DNA from: Cellulophaga sp. HaHa_2_95
Lineage (GTDB): Bacteria; Bacteroidota; Bacteroidia; Flavobacteriales; Flavobacteriaceae
Length of the DNA: 64,000 nucleotides
Direction: 5' to 3'
NCBI RefSeq assembly: GCF_019278565.1
Contig: NZ_CP058988.1
Location: 2,356,001-2,420,000, forward strand
Shown: positions 52,966-62,684 of the stretch, piece by piece
How positions within the stretch are numbered: position 1 is the first letter of the stretch
How the letters are laid out: each line of letters starts with the position of its first letter
Made by a program: the position numbers and the translations under genes
The notes under the pieces: generated by a model
The model's input: the letters and a program-made list of their open reading frames with translations, nothing else
The model's database searches: none
What the model was told of the DNA's origin: nothing

Positions 52966-54459
52966 ATGAAATCTATTTATCTTTTTATCTGTACGTTATT
53001 CTTCGCTTGTAATAACCCAAAAAAAGAGGAAAGCGTAAAAGTACAGAGTGCACCAGAGACTGTTGCTATTTCCTATGGATTAAATAATGGTTCTGGCCAG
53101 TGTAATACACAACTGTATGCTAGGGTAAATGGCGAGCGACAAGTGCTAATTGATTTTGATCAGCATAAGTTTTTATATATCCAATTGCAAGATGATTTCA
53201 ATAATGATGGGTTCTTAGATGTTTTGGTAGAAAATAGAAAGGGCTGTCATTCAGAAACAGAGAGCACCTATTTAGCCCATGAAGGAAGTTCTTATTTTAT
53301 TATGACGTATGACGGTCAAAAATTCCATATGACTAAAGAAGTAGGTAAAGACTGGGATGGTATTGAAATGGAAATACGGGACGAAAAACTACATTTAACC
53401 ATAGATACGGCTGAAGAAAGAAGCTACACCTACAGCGATAAACTATCTTGTAATGACAAGGAAGAAACATTTGTTTTAGAAAATTTTAAGTTGAAACAAG
53501 TTGGGATACATCAAAAAGCTAAAATGACGACAGTGATGGAAATGGACTGCCTATCACTTATTCAACAGACTTCTATTGTTGAATCTTACGAAGAATTTAA
53601 TGTTGACTTTAATAATGATGGTTACAAAGATGAGTTAAGGTTCACCTATTATAAAGATTTGAAAGGCTATGACAACCTGTATCTTCGGCTCGCTACAATA
53701 AATCCTGATATAGAAATAAACACACAGAAAAGAAGTGTAAAACGGTTGGGAATCTTAGCTTCTAAAACCAATGGTTATAATGATTTAGTCATAAATTGCG
53801 ACGAAATTATGTCCTGGAACGGAGAAGAATATAGGTATAAAAATGTGTACAAATCAGGAAATAAGTACCGAGTGTTTGCTAAAAATGGTTTAATTATAAG
53901 AGATAATCCAGACGGTATTCCTATAGGGAAATTTGACTATAATGCAGAAATTACTGTTATTGAAAAAACAGAAATTGAAATGGATTATGAAGAAGAAGCG
54001 TATGTGACTATTGAAGGATATTGGTATAAAGTAGCATTTTTTGACGAATATAGTAATAGTACCAAACAAGGTTTTGTATTTAGTGGCTATTTAGCAAACC
54101 TAGATTATTGTTCAATTTTTAGTGACTGGAATGAAGTAAGTATCTCGAAAAATGCTATTGTCTATAAATTGCATGGACAATGCTATTACACCTATCCAGT
54201 AAAAATTATTAGTGATACTGAAGTTGAACTTATTTGGTCACAAGACGGTGACTGCGTATTTTTAAGTGGACTTGATGAAGATTTTGCATTTATAATATCT
54301 CCAGAGAAAGGAAAACCATTTGCGAAATTTACGTTAGATGGGGATACTTTAAAAGCAAGCTATTACTATCCTGATTGGGTTAAAGAATACAATCAGAAAT
54401 ATCCTGCAATTTTTTCGGAAACGTACACTTTAAATTACCCTTCATTAATTGATTATTAA
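52966..54459 (+). CDS. FG-GAP-like / SH3 lipoprotein (permuted relative of the protein at 49515)
   Basis: 497 residues with a lipoprotein signal (IYLFICTLFFAC). Two FG-GAP-like acidic loops (DDFNNDGFLDVLVE, DFNNDGYKDELRF) are followed by VKRLGILASKTNGYNDLVI and SWNGEEY, then an SH3 domain (KNGLIIRDNPDGIPIGKF, GYWYKVAFF), then about 110 unrecognised residues. The Cys pairs seen in the paralogues are altered here (NRKGCHSETES). Domain order is reversed relative to the protein at 49515, which has SH3 first. Function unknown. Confidence 0.6.
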   Translation: MKSIYLFICTLFFACNNPKKEESVKVQSAPETVAISYGLNNGSGQCNTQLYARVNGERQVLIDFDQHKFLYIQLQDDFNNDGFLDVLVENRKGCHSETESTYLAHEGSSYFIMTYDGQKFHMTKEVGKDWDGIEMEIRDEKLHLTIDTAEERSYTYSDKLSCNDKEETFVLENFKLKQVGIHQKAKMTTVMEMDCLSLIQQTSIVESYEEFNVDFNNDGYKDELRFTYYKDLKGYDNLYLRLATINPDIEINTQKRSVKRLGILASKTNGYNDLVINCDEIMSWNGEEYRYKNVYKSGNKYRVFAKNGLIIRDNPDGIPIGKFDYNAEITVIEKTEIEMDYEEEAYVTIEGYWYKVAFFDEYSNSTKQGFVFSGYLANLDYCSIFSDWNEVSISKNAIVYKLHGQCYYTYPVKIISDTEVELIWSQDGDCVFLSGLDEDFAFIISPEKGKPFAKFTLDGDTLKASYYYPDWVKEYNQKYPAIFSETYTLNYPSLIDY

Positions 54460-54567
54460 TCATCAGAAGAATACTTTTTTAAATTTTAGTTGAACTTAGT
54501 AGTAAAAAATAAATACTAAATAAACTGCAACTCATAAGAATAATAGCGTATTCATTAAAAAACAGAA

Positions 54568-55215
54568 ATGGATTTAAAGGACCCTTACATATTTTTTCCG
54601 TTACTCATAAGTCTTAATTTACTAGCGTATGTATTAAATGTAGTGATCAGTATTCTTTGGGATAAAGCTTTAAAAATTAAAGCGACCATTACTAGAAAAG
54701 AGATACTAGCATCATTAATAATCGTACTCCTAAATACGGCCATTGCAATTCCTGGATATCTACTATGGATAAACGGATTATTTGTTTTTTCTAGCATGCC
54801 TCTAGTAGCTACATTTATACTCTTATTTGTGGTGTTAGATTTTTTAATGTATGTGTTACATTGGGCCTCTCATACAATAGGCTTCTTGAAGAAAATCCAT
54901 TTAAAACATCACGAACATTCCGAAGAGTTTAATTCCGTTAGCCTGTATTACATGTCTCCATGGGAATCTATTTTCTTTGGGCTTTTGTTAACCGTAGTAG
55001 CCATACTCTTGCCACTTAATATCTATGGTTTTATAGCATTTCTGGTTTTCAATTGGTTTTATGGCGTTATGACACACCTAAATAGTAAAAGTGAAAGGAC
55101 TCATTTTTTAATTTTCACCACTAATTTGTTCCATAAAAATCATCATCAATTATCCTATAAAAATTATGGCTTTTATACGTTCATCTGGGATAGAATATTT
55201 AGAACTGAGAAATGA
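54568..55215 (+). CDS. Sterol desaturase / fatty acid hydroxylase family protein
   Basis: Inner-membrane di-iron hydroxylase of 215 residues with about five hydrophobic helices. The His clusters are in LHWASH, HLKHHEHS and FHKNHHQLSY, as in the FA_hydroxylase family. Relatives hydroxylate or desaturate fatty acids, carotenoids or sterol-like lipids. Substrate is unknown and no lipid gene is adjacent. Confidence 0.88.
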   Translation: MDLKDPYIFFPLLISLNLLAYVLNVVISILWDKALKIKATITRKEILASLIIVLLNTAIAIPGYLLWINGLFVFSSMPLVATFILLFVVLDFLMYVLHWASHTIGFLKKIHLKHHEHSEEFNSVSLYYMSPWESIFFGLLLTVVAILLPLNIYGFIAFLVFNWFYGVMTHLNSKSERTHFLIFTTNLFHKNHHQLSYKNYGFYTFIWDRIFRTEK

Positions 55216-55277
55216 TAAAAAAATTACATAATGGCCCTAAGTGAATAAGGCATTTAATTAAAATATAATAGTAATAA

Positions 55278-55769
55278 ATGAGCTCAAAGATACCCACTGT
55301 TAGGCAAACTAATTGGTTTTCAATACTTTCCCATATAGGCGTTATGTGGGTAGTAATTTTAATTTGGCAACAAATAGATTCCGTAGATTCATTTCTCTTC
55401 GGGGCAGTTACCTATTTAATACTATCTTTTTCTCTAAGAAACTTAATTCCGAGGGATCATAGAAAAGGAATAAGAAATAACAATCAAGAGAATTTTTTAG
55501 CAGCCATTAAAAATTTTGAAAAGAGTTACGTTTTTTTCAAGAAATATGAATGGATTGATAAATATCGTTTTTTGACCTTATTAAGTTCTTCAAAAATGTC
55601 ATATCGAGAGATGGCATTAGCTAACATAGGTTTTTGTTATTCTCAAATAGGAGACGGCATAAAATCAAAAGCGCATTATGAAAGAACTTTGAAAGAATTT
55701 CCAGAAAGTGGATTAGCAAAATCGGCTCTAAAAATGATAGAATCCGCTGAGAAAAACCAATGTGAGTAA
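55278..55769 (+). CDS. Small membrane protein with TPR-like C-terminus
   Basis: 163 residues. Two transmembrane helices (ILSHIGVMWVVILIWQQI and FLFGAVTYLILSFSL), then a cytoplasmic part with TPR-type helices (EMALANIGFCYSQIGDGIKSKAHYERTLKEFPES). No family recognised. Confidence 0.55.
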   Translation: MSSKIPTVRQTNWFSILSHIGVMWVVILIWQQIDSVDSFLFGAVTYLILSFSLRNLIPRDHRKGIRNNNQENFLAAIKNFEKSYVFFKKYEWIDKYRFLTLLSSSKMSYREMALANIGFCYSQIGDGIKSKAHYERTLKEFPESGLAKSALKMIESAEKNQCE

Positions 55770-55912
55770 GTCTGTTACTTCATTTCGGGACATGGACTAA
55801 AAGCACCACTTTATTAACTTCCCCATAAACCGGGTGTTTTAACAGCGGGAAGTGCAGTACATGTATCTTGTACATATAATAAGGCACAAGCAGTGTGCAT
55901 CCAATAAAAAAA

Positions 55913-56440
55913 ATGAGAAATAAAATTTTAAGTGTATTCTTTGCTGCCGTAATGCTATCTAGTTGTAAATCAAGAATAAGCACCACGAAAAACAATGAAA
56001 ATTTAAGTATGAGTTTTACTCCGATTTCAACGATAGTTCCACCTGAAAAGTTTGAGAAAATTGAGCGCTTTATATTGAAGAATGGCGATAGAAGAACGTA
56101 TCGAAATTTTGATAACCATAACCCTCATTATAAATTTTCAAATTGTGAGGTATTTTTGGGTGCCGATGTTGGACAACGCAATGGCACAAATGATCCTGCG
56201 ATTTCAAATTTTAATCAACTCACCATTACCGATTATGATGCCGCACTTAGGTACTATGAACTCATTATCGTTAGAAAAGGTGATTTGGAAGCCGAAAAAG
56301 CATGGATAAGAGAAGGAATGGAAGAGGAGCAAGTGTACCTGGTAGATGTTTATGGGAAAGGCTTGGACTTGATGAAAAATAACTTTTCTATTTACTTAGA
56401 ACAAATAGAAAAAGAATTAAAGGGGGTTAACAAGGAATAA
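55913..56440 (+). CDS. Uncharacterised lipoprotein
   Basis: 175 residues from the ATG at 55913, preferred over an upstream ATG because it yields a lipoprotein signal (MRNKILSVFFAAVMLSSC). The mature part begins with a Ser/Thr-rich stretch and ends with a helix rich in Glu and Lys. No motif recognised; it belongs to the run of same-strand lipoproteins. Confidence 0.5.
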   Translation: MRNKILSVFFAAVMLSSCKSRISTTKNNENLSMSFTPISTIVPPEKFEKIERFILKNGDRRTYRNFDNHNPHYKFSNCEVFLGADVGQRNGTNDPAISNFNQLTITDYDAALRYYELIIVRKGDLEAEKAWIREGMEEEQVYLVDVYGKGLDLMKNNFSIYLEQIEKELKGVNKE

Positions 56441-56567
56441 GTTTCTTCTCGAGTGCCGTTTAGCTGATTAATGGTAATAGTTTTTTTCCAGACCAGCTTC
56501 ATAATAGGTTTTTTCCATATGTAGGAATCAGCATTCGGTATCTCTAGAATATCCAAATAAGAAAAAA

Positions 56568-57287
56568 ATGGAAAAAGGCTTTTCAATTTTAATACTATTA
56601 TTCATTACGTATAGTTGCAAAAATGCGACCAATAAAGAGGTACAATTTGGAGAAATTCCTTCTCAAGAACTATCCGTGTCATCAAACACAATTACAATTC
56701 TTCCAAAAGATACGGCAACGTTGAAAAGTATGGAAGCTAAAATTGATATTGGATTAGTTAAACAGTGTTCCGAAGAAGGAATTACTTCATTTCATATGGA
56801 CAGTATCACGGATACAAAAAAATACCTCGACAATTCGATTGTAGAAAACGCTCTGGGAAAAATTCCAGTAAATGGACAAAAGGATTGGTTTTTAAAAGCA
56901 AATGAATGGGAACGTTTTAGCTGTTATCAATGGGAAGAAAACCAAAATTATTTTTTATTTACGCTATTACAAAAGGATGAGTCATGTTGCTTAACACTGT
57001 TTTTATGTGTTGCGGATAAAGAAGGTGAATTAGTAACAATTAGGTTGCTAGGATTGTCTGGAGCTGATGGTGGTTGGTATGAAAATGATTGGGGGGAGAG
57101 AAAAGGATTCGGCAAGTTCAAACTTTTCCATGATTCCTATTATGATGAAGATAAGTTTGAAAATGGAGTGGACTTAGGAATTACGAGAGAACATGAATAT
57201 ACTGAATTAGAGATTAGTTTAAAATTAAAGTCGTTTCAAATTGATACCATAAATTATCATAAAACAGAAGTATTCATAAAGAACTAG
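56568..57287 (+). CDS. Uncharacterised lipoprotein
   Basis: 239 residues with a lipobox at about 17 (LILLFITYSC). The middle has a Cys-Cys pair (DESCCLTLFLCVADKEGE) and the C-terminal half is rich in aromatic and acidic residues (YENDWGERKGFGKFKLFHDS), probably beta-structured. No family recognised. Confidence 0.5.
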   Translation: MEKGFSILILLFITYSCKNATNKEVQFGEIPSQELSVSSNTITILPKDTATLKSMEAKIDIGLVKQCSEEGITSFHMDSITDTKKYLDNSIVENALGKIPVNGQKDWFLKANEWERFSCYQWEENQNYFLFTLLQKDESCCLTLFLCVADKEGELVTIRLLGLSGADGGWYENDWGERKGFGKFKLFHDSYYDEDKFENGVDLGITREHEYTELEISLKLKSFQIDTINYHKTEVFIKN

Positions 57288-57555
57288 TAATGTTTGATTA
57301 TTCTGTCATGAGCAAATAATAGGTTCGGAGTTCGTAATTATCTTTATGATTTTAAAAAGCGTACTGAACTGAGATTTTTTATGTACGAAACAATTACAAC
57401 AGTATAAAATTAAAAACTTTTAGGGTAGAAGACGGCATTGGTTTTATTCGAAAAGATGTAAGACACTGCATTTGGTGCTACCTAAAAATGATGGGAAAAC
57501 CCAATGTAGAAAAAAAGCTTAGTTTTATACCTAACCATTAACGACCATAGAAAGA

Positions 57556-58095
57556 ATGAAAATCGACCCTAAATTATTCCTTTTCGTTTTAATAATTAGC
57601 TTGTTTTCCTGTAAAGGGGCAGCACAAGAATCTGGAATAGAAAAACCAATAGTAGAATTTGGTTCATCAGAAATGGAAAAAAATGGCTTTCCAAAGTCCG
57701 TTGGTATTGTGAACGATTATGGGCAAATTTTTTCAGAAACACAATATTTAGAATTAACAAAAGTACTGTATGAGTATGACAGAACTACGGAACGACAAAT
57801 GGTGGTAGTAAGCATAGATAGTATGACACCTTACGAAAATATTACACAGTATGCTTCAGATTTAGGAAATGAATGGGGAGTGGGTACCGCAGATGAAAAT
57901 AATGGCTTGGTAATCGTGATTTGTAAACCTTGTAGACAAATTGCCATTGCTACCGGATTAGGAACAGAACAGGTATTAACAGATGAGATTTGTAATGAGA
58001 TCATTACCGAAACGATTTTGCCAGAATTTAAAAATGGAGAATTTTATACAGGCATTACAAAAGGAGTGAAGGAACTTATAAGGCGTTGGAATTAA
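57556..58095 (+). CDS. TPM-domain lipoprotein (YgcG-like)
   Basis: 179 residues with a lipoprotein signal (FVLIISLFSC). The TPM fold is shown by VGIVNDYGQIFSETQYLELTK, ERQMVVVSIDS, LGNEWGVGTADENNGLVIVI and GLGTEQVLTDEICNEII. The family was first linked to phosphatase-like activity and to photosystem II repair in plants; in bacteria its role is unclear. Unlike the usual member it lacks the C-terminal transmembrane helix and Gly-rich tail. Confidence 0.85.
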   Translation: MKIDPKLFLFVLIISLFSCKGAAQESGIEKPIVEFGSSEMEKNGFPKSVGIVNDYGQIFSETQYLELTKVLYEYDRTTERQMVVVSIDSMTPYENITQYASDLGNEWGVGTADENNGLVIVICKPCRQIAIATGLGTEQVLTDEICNEIITETILPEFKNGEFYTGITKGVKELIRRWN

Positions 58096-58187
58096 TTGTA
58101 TTTTAGTTTTCAGTTATAGGTACTATGCTTCACCATTCTTTAGAGCTGAACAACCGAAGCAACCATTTTAATTTTTTGCATAACACA

Positions 58188-58874
58188 ATGAGTTTAAAAT
58201 CCAAGCAAACAGCAATAGTAATGTTAGGGGCAAGTGGAGCGGTGGGTACAGAAACCCTGCAAGCCTTACTGCAATTAAAAAGCATACCCAAGTTGACAGT
58301 ACTGGGCAGAAGTCCCATTCTAAACATAAGCGATACAGCTGTGCAGCAGCATAAAATTAATATCATGGATGTTAGTTCTTATCAAAATTTTTTAAAAGGC
58401 CATACGGCAGCTATTTGCACCTTAGGAGTAGGTGAGCCTTCAAAAATAAGTAAAGAAGAATTTATAAAAATAGATAAAACAGCGGTGCTTGATTTTGCTG
58501 TAGCCTGCAAAAATGCAGGTGTTTCTCATTTTGAACTGTTGTCTTCGGTTGATATAAGTCCTACATCAAAATCTTTTTACCTAAGAGTTAAAGGCGAGCT
58601 AGTAGCAGCGCTAAAAGCGCTAAATTTTGAGCGATTGAGTATCTTTCAACCTTCAATGATTTTAACGCCAACTAACAGGTATGGCATTGCGCAGGCTATT
58701 ACTTTAAAGGTTTGGCCGCTTCTGAAACCCTTATTTATGGGGAGGTTTCGAAAATATCGAGGAATTCCAGTACAGGTTTTGGGACAAGCAATGGCAAAAA
58801 ATATTTTTAAAAAAAGTAATTCATTTGAACAATTACAATGGGATGAGTTTTATGCAATTTCTGTAAAGGAATAA
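58188..58874 (+). CDS. NAD(P)-binding atypical SDR (HTATIP2-like)
   Basis: 228 residues from the ATG at 58188, which places the Rossmann motif VMLGASGAVG right after a short lead; an upstream ATG adds 21 unrelated residues. ATLG and FELLSSVDISPTSKSFYLRVKGE (YxxxK-like) follow. Members of this group (HTATIP2/TIP30, YtfG-like) act as oxidoreductases or NAD(P)H sensors. Substrate unknown. Confidence 0.82.
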   Translation: MSLKSKQTAIVMLGASGAVGTETLQALLQLKSIPKLTVLGRSPILNISDTAVQQHKINIMDVSSYQNFLKGHTAAICTLGVGEPSKISKEEFIKIDKTAVLDFAVACKNAGVSHFELLSSVDISPTSKSFYLRVKGELVAALKALNFERLSIFQPSMILTPTNRYGIAQAITLKVWPLLKPLFMGRFRKYRGIPVQVLGQAMAKNIFKKSNSFEQLQWDEFYAISVKE

Positions 58875-59131
58875 GCAAGCTAGTTAGTCTATGAGTCCGT
58901 TTAAAAGCTACAAATAACCCTAAACTTAGAATAATTAAATTCTTATGGTTTCGAACAACAAAGCTAAGAGAAAGGATAAGCAATAAATACGTTTAAAAAA
59001 ATAATTAAAACGTGTATCATTAGAAAAACAGAAAGCCTCTTTCACTATACGAAGGATGAAAATAAAGAGTTATTAGACGTAACAATTAGAGCGCTGCAAA
59101 AATAATAATAAGACGGCCTATATTTTAAAAA

Positions 59132-59674
59132 ATGATTCGTAAACCCAATAGTAAAAATTTAGTAATGAAAGAGGAAAGGAAACATACTAAAACGATAGTT
59201 CAATTTCAAAGTGCATATCAACCAGAACAAATTTGGGAATTTTTGACGCATCCAAAATATGCAGTAGCATTTACGAAAGACCCTTGCTATCATAACGAGG
59301 TGAATGCCTCTTTTAAATTAGAACCCGGAAACCAATGGACAGAAATTCATACTGGAGAAGATTGTGAAGGAGATGTTGTATTATGCACTATTATAGAGAG
59401 TACTATAAACAAGGCTTTTACGACCGTTAGACATCAAGCTGGAATAAAAAATACAACCCTATTTAAGTTAGAAAAAAATCAAGCGGGAACCATCATTACC
59501 GAAATACAGAAATTTTCTTTAAGTGGTAGAAAAATAAGACCAATTAATATATTCTCCTGGATGATGTTGGGTACAGGATTATTAACTAAATTTTCTTTCA
59601 AGCCAGAAGATGATTTCTATTGGTTTGAACGCATGGAACATAAGTTAGATACAGTATATAACTCTGCTTTGTAA
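59132..59674 (+). CDS. SRPBCC-fold (START/Bet v1-like) protein
   Basis: 180-residue cytoplasmic protein of the polyketide cyclase / START-like fold: TIVQFQSAYQPEQIWEFLTHP at the start, then beta strands and a C-terminal helix (DFYWFERMEHKLDTVYNSAL). A second possible start lies 11 codons in (59165). Members bind hydrophobic ligands; function here is unknown. Confidence 0.72.
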   Translation: MIRKPNSKNLVMKEERKHTKTIVQFQSAYQPEQIWEFLTHPKYAVAFTKDPCYHNEVNASFKLEPGNQWTEIHTGEDCEGDVVLCTIIESTINKAFTTVRHQAGIKNTTLFKLEKNQAGTIITEIQKFSLSGRKIRPINIFSWMMLGTGLLTKFSFKPEDDFYWFERMEHKLDTVYNSAL

Positions 59675-60109
59675 AATTATTTCTGTTACAATCAACTAGT
59701 TGGGCTATTATTTTACAGTAATAACACATGGGTTCTGAATACACTCCGCTTATGTGCTATATAGTTTAGCCATGCCTCTTTTTAGAGTAAGGCACCAAAC
59801 TGATCCTAAGGAGCCCCTGTATAATAAGAACTACCTGTTTGTGGTTTGGCTTGCAGGAGGCTCACCAAGTAATTATTTATTCTGTCAATTTTCATAATAG
59901 CATCTAGCGCTGCAATAAATCCAGTGACCAATTTGCTTTGCTTTCTCCTAAAGACACCTAGCTCGCTAGTCCACCTAAATCATATTCAATACAAAATCTC
60001 ATCGATAGAATTCTACTTTTGGTATAGGAAATAGGGTAGAACTTCTATTCCGTTTATTAGATACGTGTATAAGTTTCAATTTTGAAGTGTAAATTAAAAA
60101 TCACTTCCT
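59675..60109. other. 435-base intergenic region
   Basis: No reading frame or RNA gene recognised. TACTTTTG at 60014-60021 matches the -7 consensus about 90 bases ahead of the tolC-like gene but lacks a clear -33 TTG. Confidence 0.6.
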
Positions 60110-61435
60110 ATGAAACTATATACACTTATAGCATCACTACTGTTTAGCTTGGGCATTTTTGCTCAAGAGCAGCACGTTACTTCAGATGCTAAGGTTTGGA
60201 CTTTAGAAGAATGTATTGCTTATGCTTTAGCACATAATATTACAGTACAACAAGCCAATATTAATAGGCAATTGACAGAGGTTGCTTTAATGGAGTCTAA
60301 ATCTTCTCGTCTACCAAGTTTATCTGGTGTCGCAAGTCAGAATTTTACCAATGGGAATACGATTGATCCTATTACGAGCGATTTTGTCTCTCAACAGATA
60401 AATTCTACGAGCCTTTCCTTAAATACCTCAGTAACCTTATTTCAAGGAAATCAGATTAACAATCACATCAAACAAAGCAAGCTCTTAGTAGATCAATACC
60501 AATTATACGAGCAAGAGTCTCAGAATAACATCACCTTAAGTATTACAGAAGCCTACATTCAATTGTTATATGCGAAAGAGGCTATAAAGATTGCAGAAAA
60601 CAATGTAAGCACTTCTCAGAAAGAAGAAGAGAGAGCAAAAGCACTTTTTGATGCAGGTTCATTAGCCATACGAGATTATACAGATGCTAAATCTCAAACC
60701 GCTACAAACAACTATAATTTAATAGCCGCTACGAATACCTATGATTTACAATTGCTAGATTTGAAGCAATTGTTAGAACTCTCATCATCAGATAGCTTTG
60801 CTGTTGTAGACGGCGTAGAATACTTGCCAGAGAATGTTCCAGAATTGCAGTCGGTATATTCAGAAGCCGTAGCTATACTTCCAGAAATAAATGCCAGTAA
60901 AACAAATGTTCAAGTATCAGAAAAAGCCTTAGATATTGCAAAAGGAGGTTACTTGCCCACCTTATCACTTACAGGGAGTTTAGGATCAGGATATACGTCT
61001 ACGCAAGCTTTAAATTTTACCGATCAGTTTGATGGCAACTTTAACCAACGGGTAGGTTTGTCCTTAAACGTTCCCATATTCAATAAGAATAAAACAAAAG
61101 CAGCTGTGCAAGAAGCACAATTAAATATAGACAATGCAGCCTTGCAATTAGCGCAAGAAGAGAAAGACTTGTATGTGAAAGTTGAAACGGCGTGGAAAAA
61201 CACTATAGCCACTCAGAGTCAGTTAAACGCGGCGTATATCGCCCGTAATGCGGCAAAAGAATCCTATAGACTGGCACAGAAACAATATGAATTGGGAGCA
61301 TTGAGTACTACAGATTTAATCTTGAGTCAGAATACTTATACCAATACAGAACAAAATTACATACAAGCAAAATATTTAAACTTATTGTACAATCAATTAT
61401 TACAATTTTATCAAGGAAACCAAATAAGCATTTAA
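60110..61435 (+). CDS. TolC-family outer membrane efflux protein
   Basis: 441 residues with a signal peptide (LIASLLFSLGIFA). The family start WTLEECIAYALAHNITVQQA and the two repeats of long helices and beta strands (AKALFDAGSLAIRDY, AQKQYELGALSTTDLILSQN) are clear. It forms the outer-membrane channel of a tripartite pump with the MacA-like and MacB-like genes that follow (4-base gap). Confidence 0.93.
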   Translation: MKLYTLIASLLFSLGIFAQEQHVTSDAKVWTLEECIAYALAHNITVQQANINRQLTEVALMESKSSRLPSLSGVASQNFTNGNTIDPITSDFVSQQINSTSLSLNTSVTLFQGNQINNHIKQSKLLVDQYQLYEQESQNNITLSITEAYIQLLYAKEAIKIAENNVSTSQKEEERAKALFDAGSLAIRDYTDAKSQTATNNYNLIAATNTYDLQLLDLKQLLELSSSDSFAVVDGVEYLPENVPELQSVYSEAVAILPEINASKTNVQVSEKALDIAKGGYLPTLSLTGSLGSGYTSTQALNFTDQFDGNFNQRVGLSLNVPIFNKNKTKAAVQEAQLNIDNAALQLAQEEKDLYVKVETAWKNTIATQSQLNAAYIARNAAKESYRLAQKQYELGALSTTDLILSQNTYTNTEQNYIQAKYLNLLYNQLLQFYQGNQISI

Positions 61436-61439
61436 TCGT

Positions 61440-62678
61440 ATGAAAAATAATAAAACAAAAAAATGGATTGGAGCTGCAGTTGTTATCGCGCTTGGTTTAG
61501 GAAGTTATTTCTTCTTCTTTGCTGGGACAGGTAACGCTGAAGTACAAGTATTCACAGTCCCTGCAAAAACCGGAAATGTTACTACGATGGTGACCGCTAC
61601 AGGAACAATAGAGCCCGTAAAACAAGTAGATGTGGGTACGCAAGTATCAGGAGTGGTAGAAAAGATCTATGTAGATTATAACAGTGTGGTTACCGAAGGG
61701 CAACTTATAGCCGAATTGGATAAAACCACCTTAAAATCTACATTAATCAAGCAACAGGCTAATTATAATAAATCGGTAAACGATAGAAATTATCAGAAGA
61801 CTATTTATGACCGTCAGAAAGTATTGTACGACAATCAGGTAATTAGCAAATCTGATTATGATGAAGCCTTGTATAATTATGAGGTAGCTAAGAATACCGT
61901 TTCAGAAACCTATTCTGATTATCAGAATGCGAAAACAAACCTTAGTTACGCTAATATCTATTCTCCTATAAACGGAGTAGTGTTGTCTAGAGATGTAGAT
62001 GAAGGGCAAACGGTAGCAGCAAGCTATAGCACACCTACCTTATTTACGATTGCCAAAGATTTAACAGAAATGCAAGTAGAAGCATATGTAGATGAGGCAG
62101 ATATAGGACAGGTTAAAGAGGGGCAGCGTGTAAGTTTTACAGTAGATGCGTATCAAGGCGAAGAGTTTGAGGGTACCGTTACTCAAGTCCGTCTTAATCC
62201 AACAACCACTTCCAATGTGGTAACATATACCGTAGTTATAAAGGCAGACAATCCTGATCTAAAATTAAAACCAGGCTTGACGGCAACAATTTCTATTTAT
62301 ACGGTAGAATTGAAAGATGTTTTAACCGTAGAAGCCAAGGCCATCAATTTTAAGCCAAATCAAGGATTAATGCAAGCGTTTCAAGCGCAAGGCGGACAAG
62401 AAAATGCCGCTCCACCAGCAGCTAAAGATCGTGTAATGCCAGATGAAGATTCAACCATTTTATGGGTAAATGACAACGGTAATCTTAAGCCGAAAAAAGT
62501 AAGTTTAGGCGTTAGTGATGGTGTTAATGTAGAAATAATCGAGGGGATAAGTGCTAATGATGAAGTGGTGTACCAAATGAAATCTATAGTTGCTGGATCC
62601 CAAAGTGGCGCTAACAGTGGCGATAGTGAAAGTCCGTTTATGCCATCAAAACCGCCAGGAGGAGGCGGACCACGTTAA
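61440..62678 (+). CDS. MacA-like periplasmic adaptor (HlyD/RND-MFP family)
   Basis: 412 residues with an N-terminal membrane anchor (WIGAAVVIALGLGSYFFFF), a split lipoyl domain (TGTIEPVKQVDVGTQVSGVV and YSPINGVVLSRDVDEGQTV), an alpha-hairpin between them, and a beta-barrel domain. The C-terminal end is Pro/Gly-rich (PSKPPGGGGPR). Links the TolC-like channel to the MacB-type ABC transporter in the envelope. Confidence 0.93.
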   Translation: MKNNKTKKWIGAAVVIALGLGSYFFFFAGTGNAEVQVFTVPAKTGNVTTMVTATGTIEPVKQVDVGTQVSGVVEKIYVDYNSVVTEGQLIAELDKTTLKSTLIKQQANYNKSVNDRNYQKTIYDRQKVLYDNQVISKSDYDEALYNYEVAKNTVSETYSDYQNAKTNLSYANIYSPINGVVLSRDVDEGQTVAASYSTPTLFTIAKDLTEMQVEAYVDEADIGQVKEGQRVSFTVDAYQGEEFEGTVTQVRLNPTTTSNVVTYTVVIKADNPDLKLKPGLTATISIYTVELKDVLTVEAKAINFKPNQGLMQAFQAQGGQENAAPPAAKDRVMPDEDSTILWVNDNGNLKPKKVSLGVSDGVNVEIIEGISANDEVVYQMKSIVAGSQSGANSGDSESPFMPSKPPGGGGPR

Positions 62679-62684
62679 AAATAT

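Noticed and set aside
58984..59106. Forty-codon open stretch ending in TIRALQK as a gene
   Set aside because: No start codon and no recognisable family; at most a remnant, so not listed as a feature.
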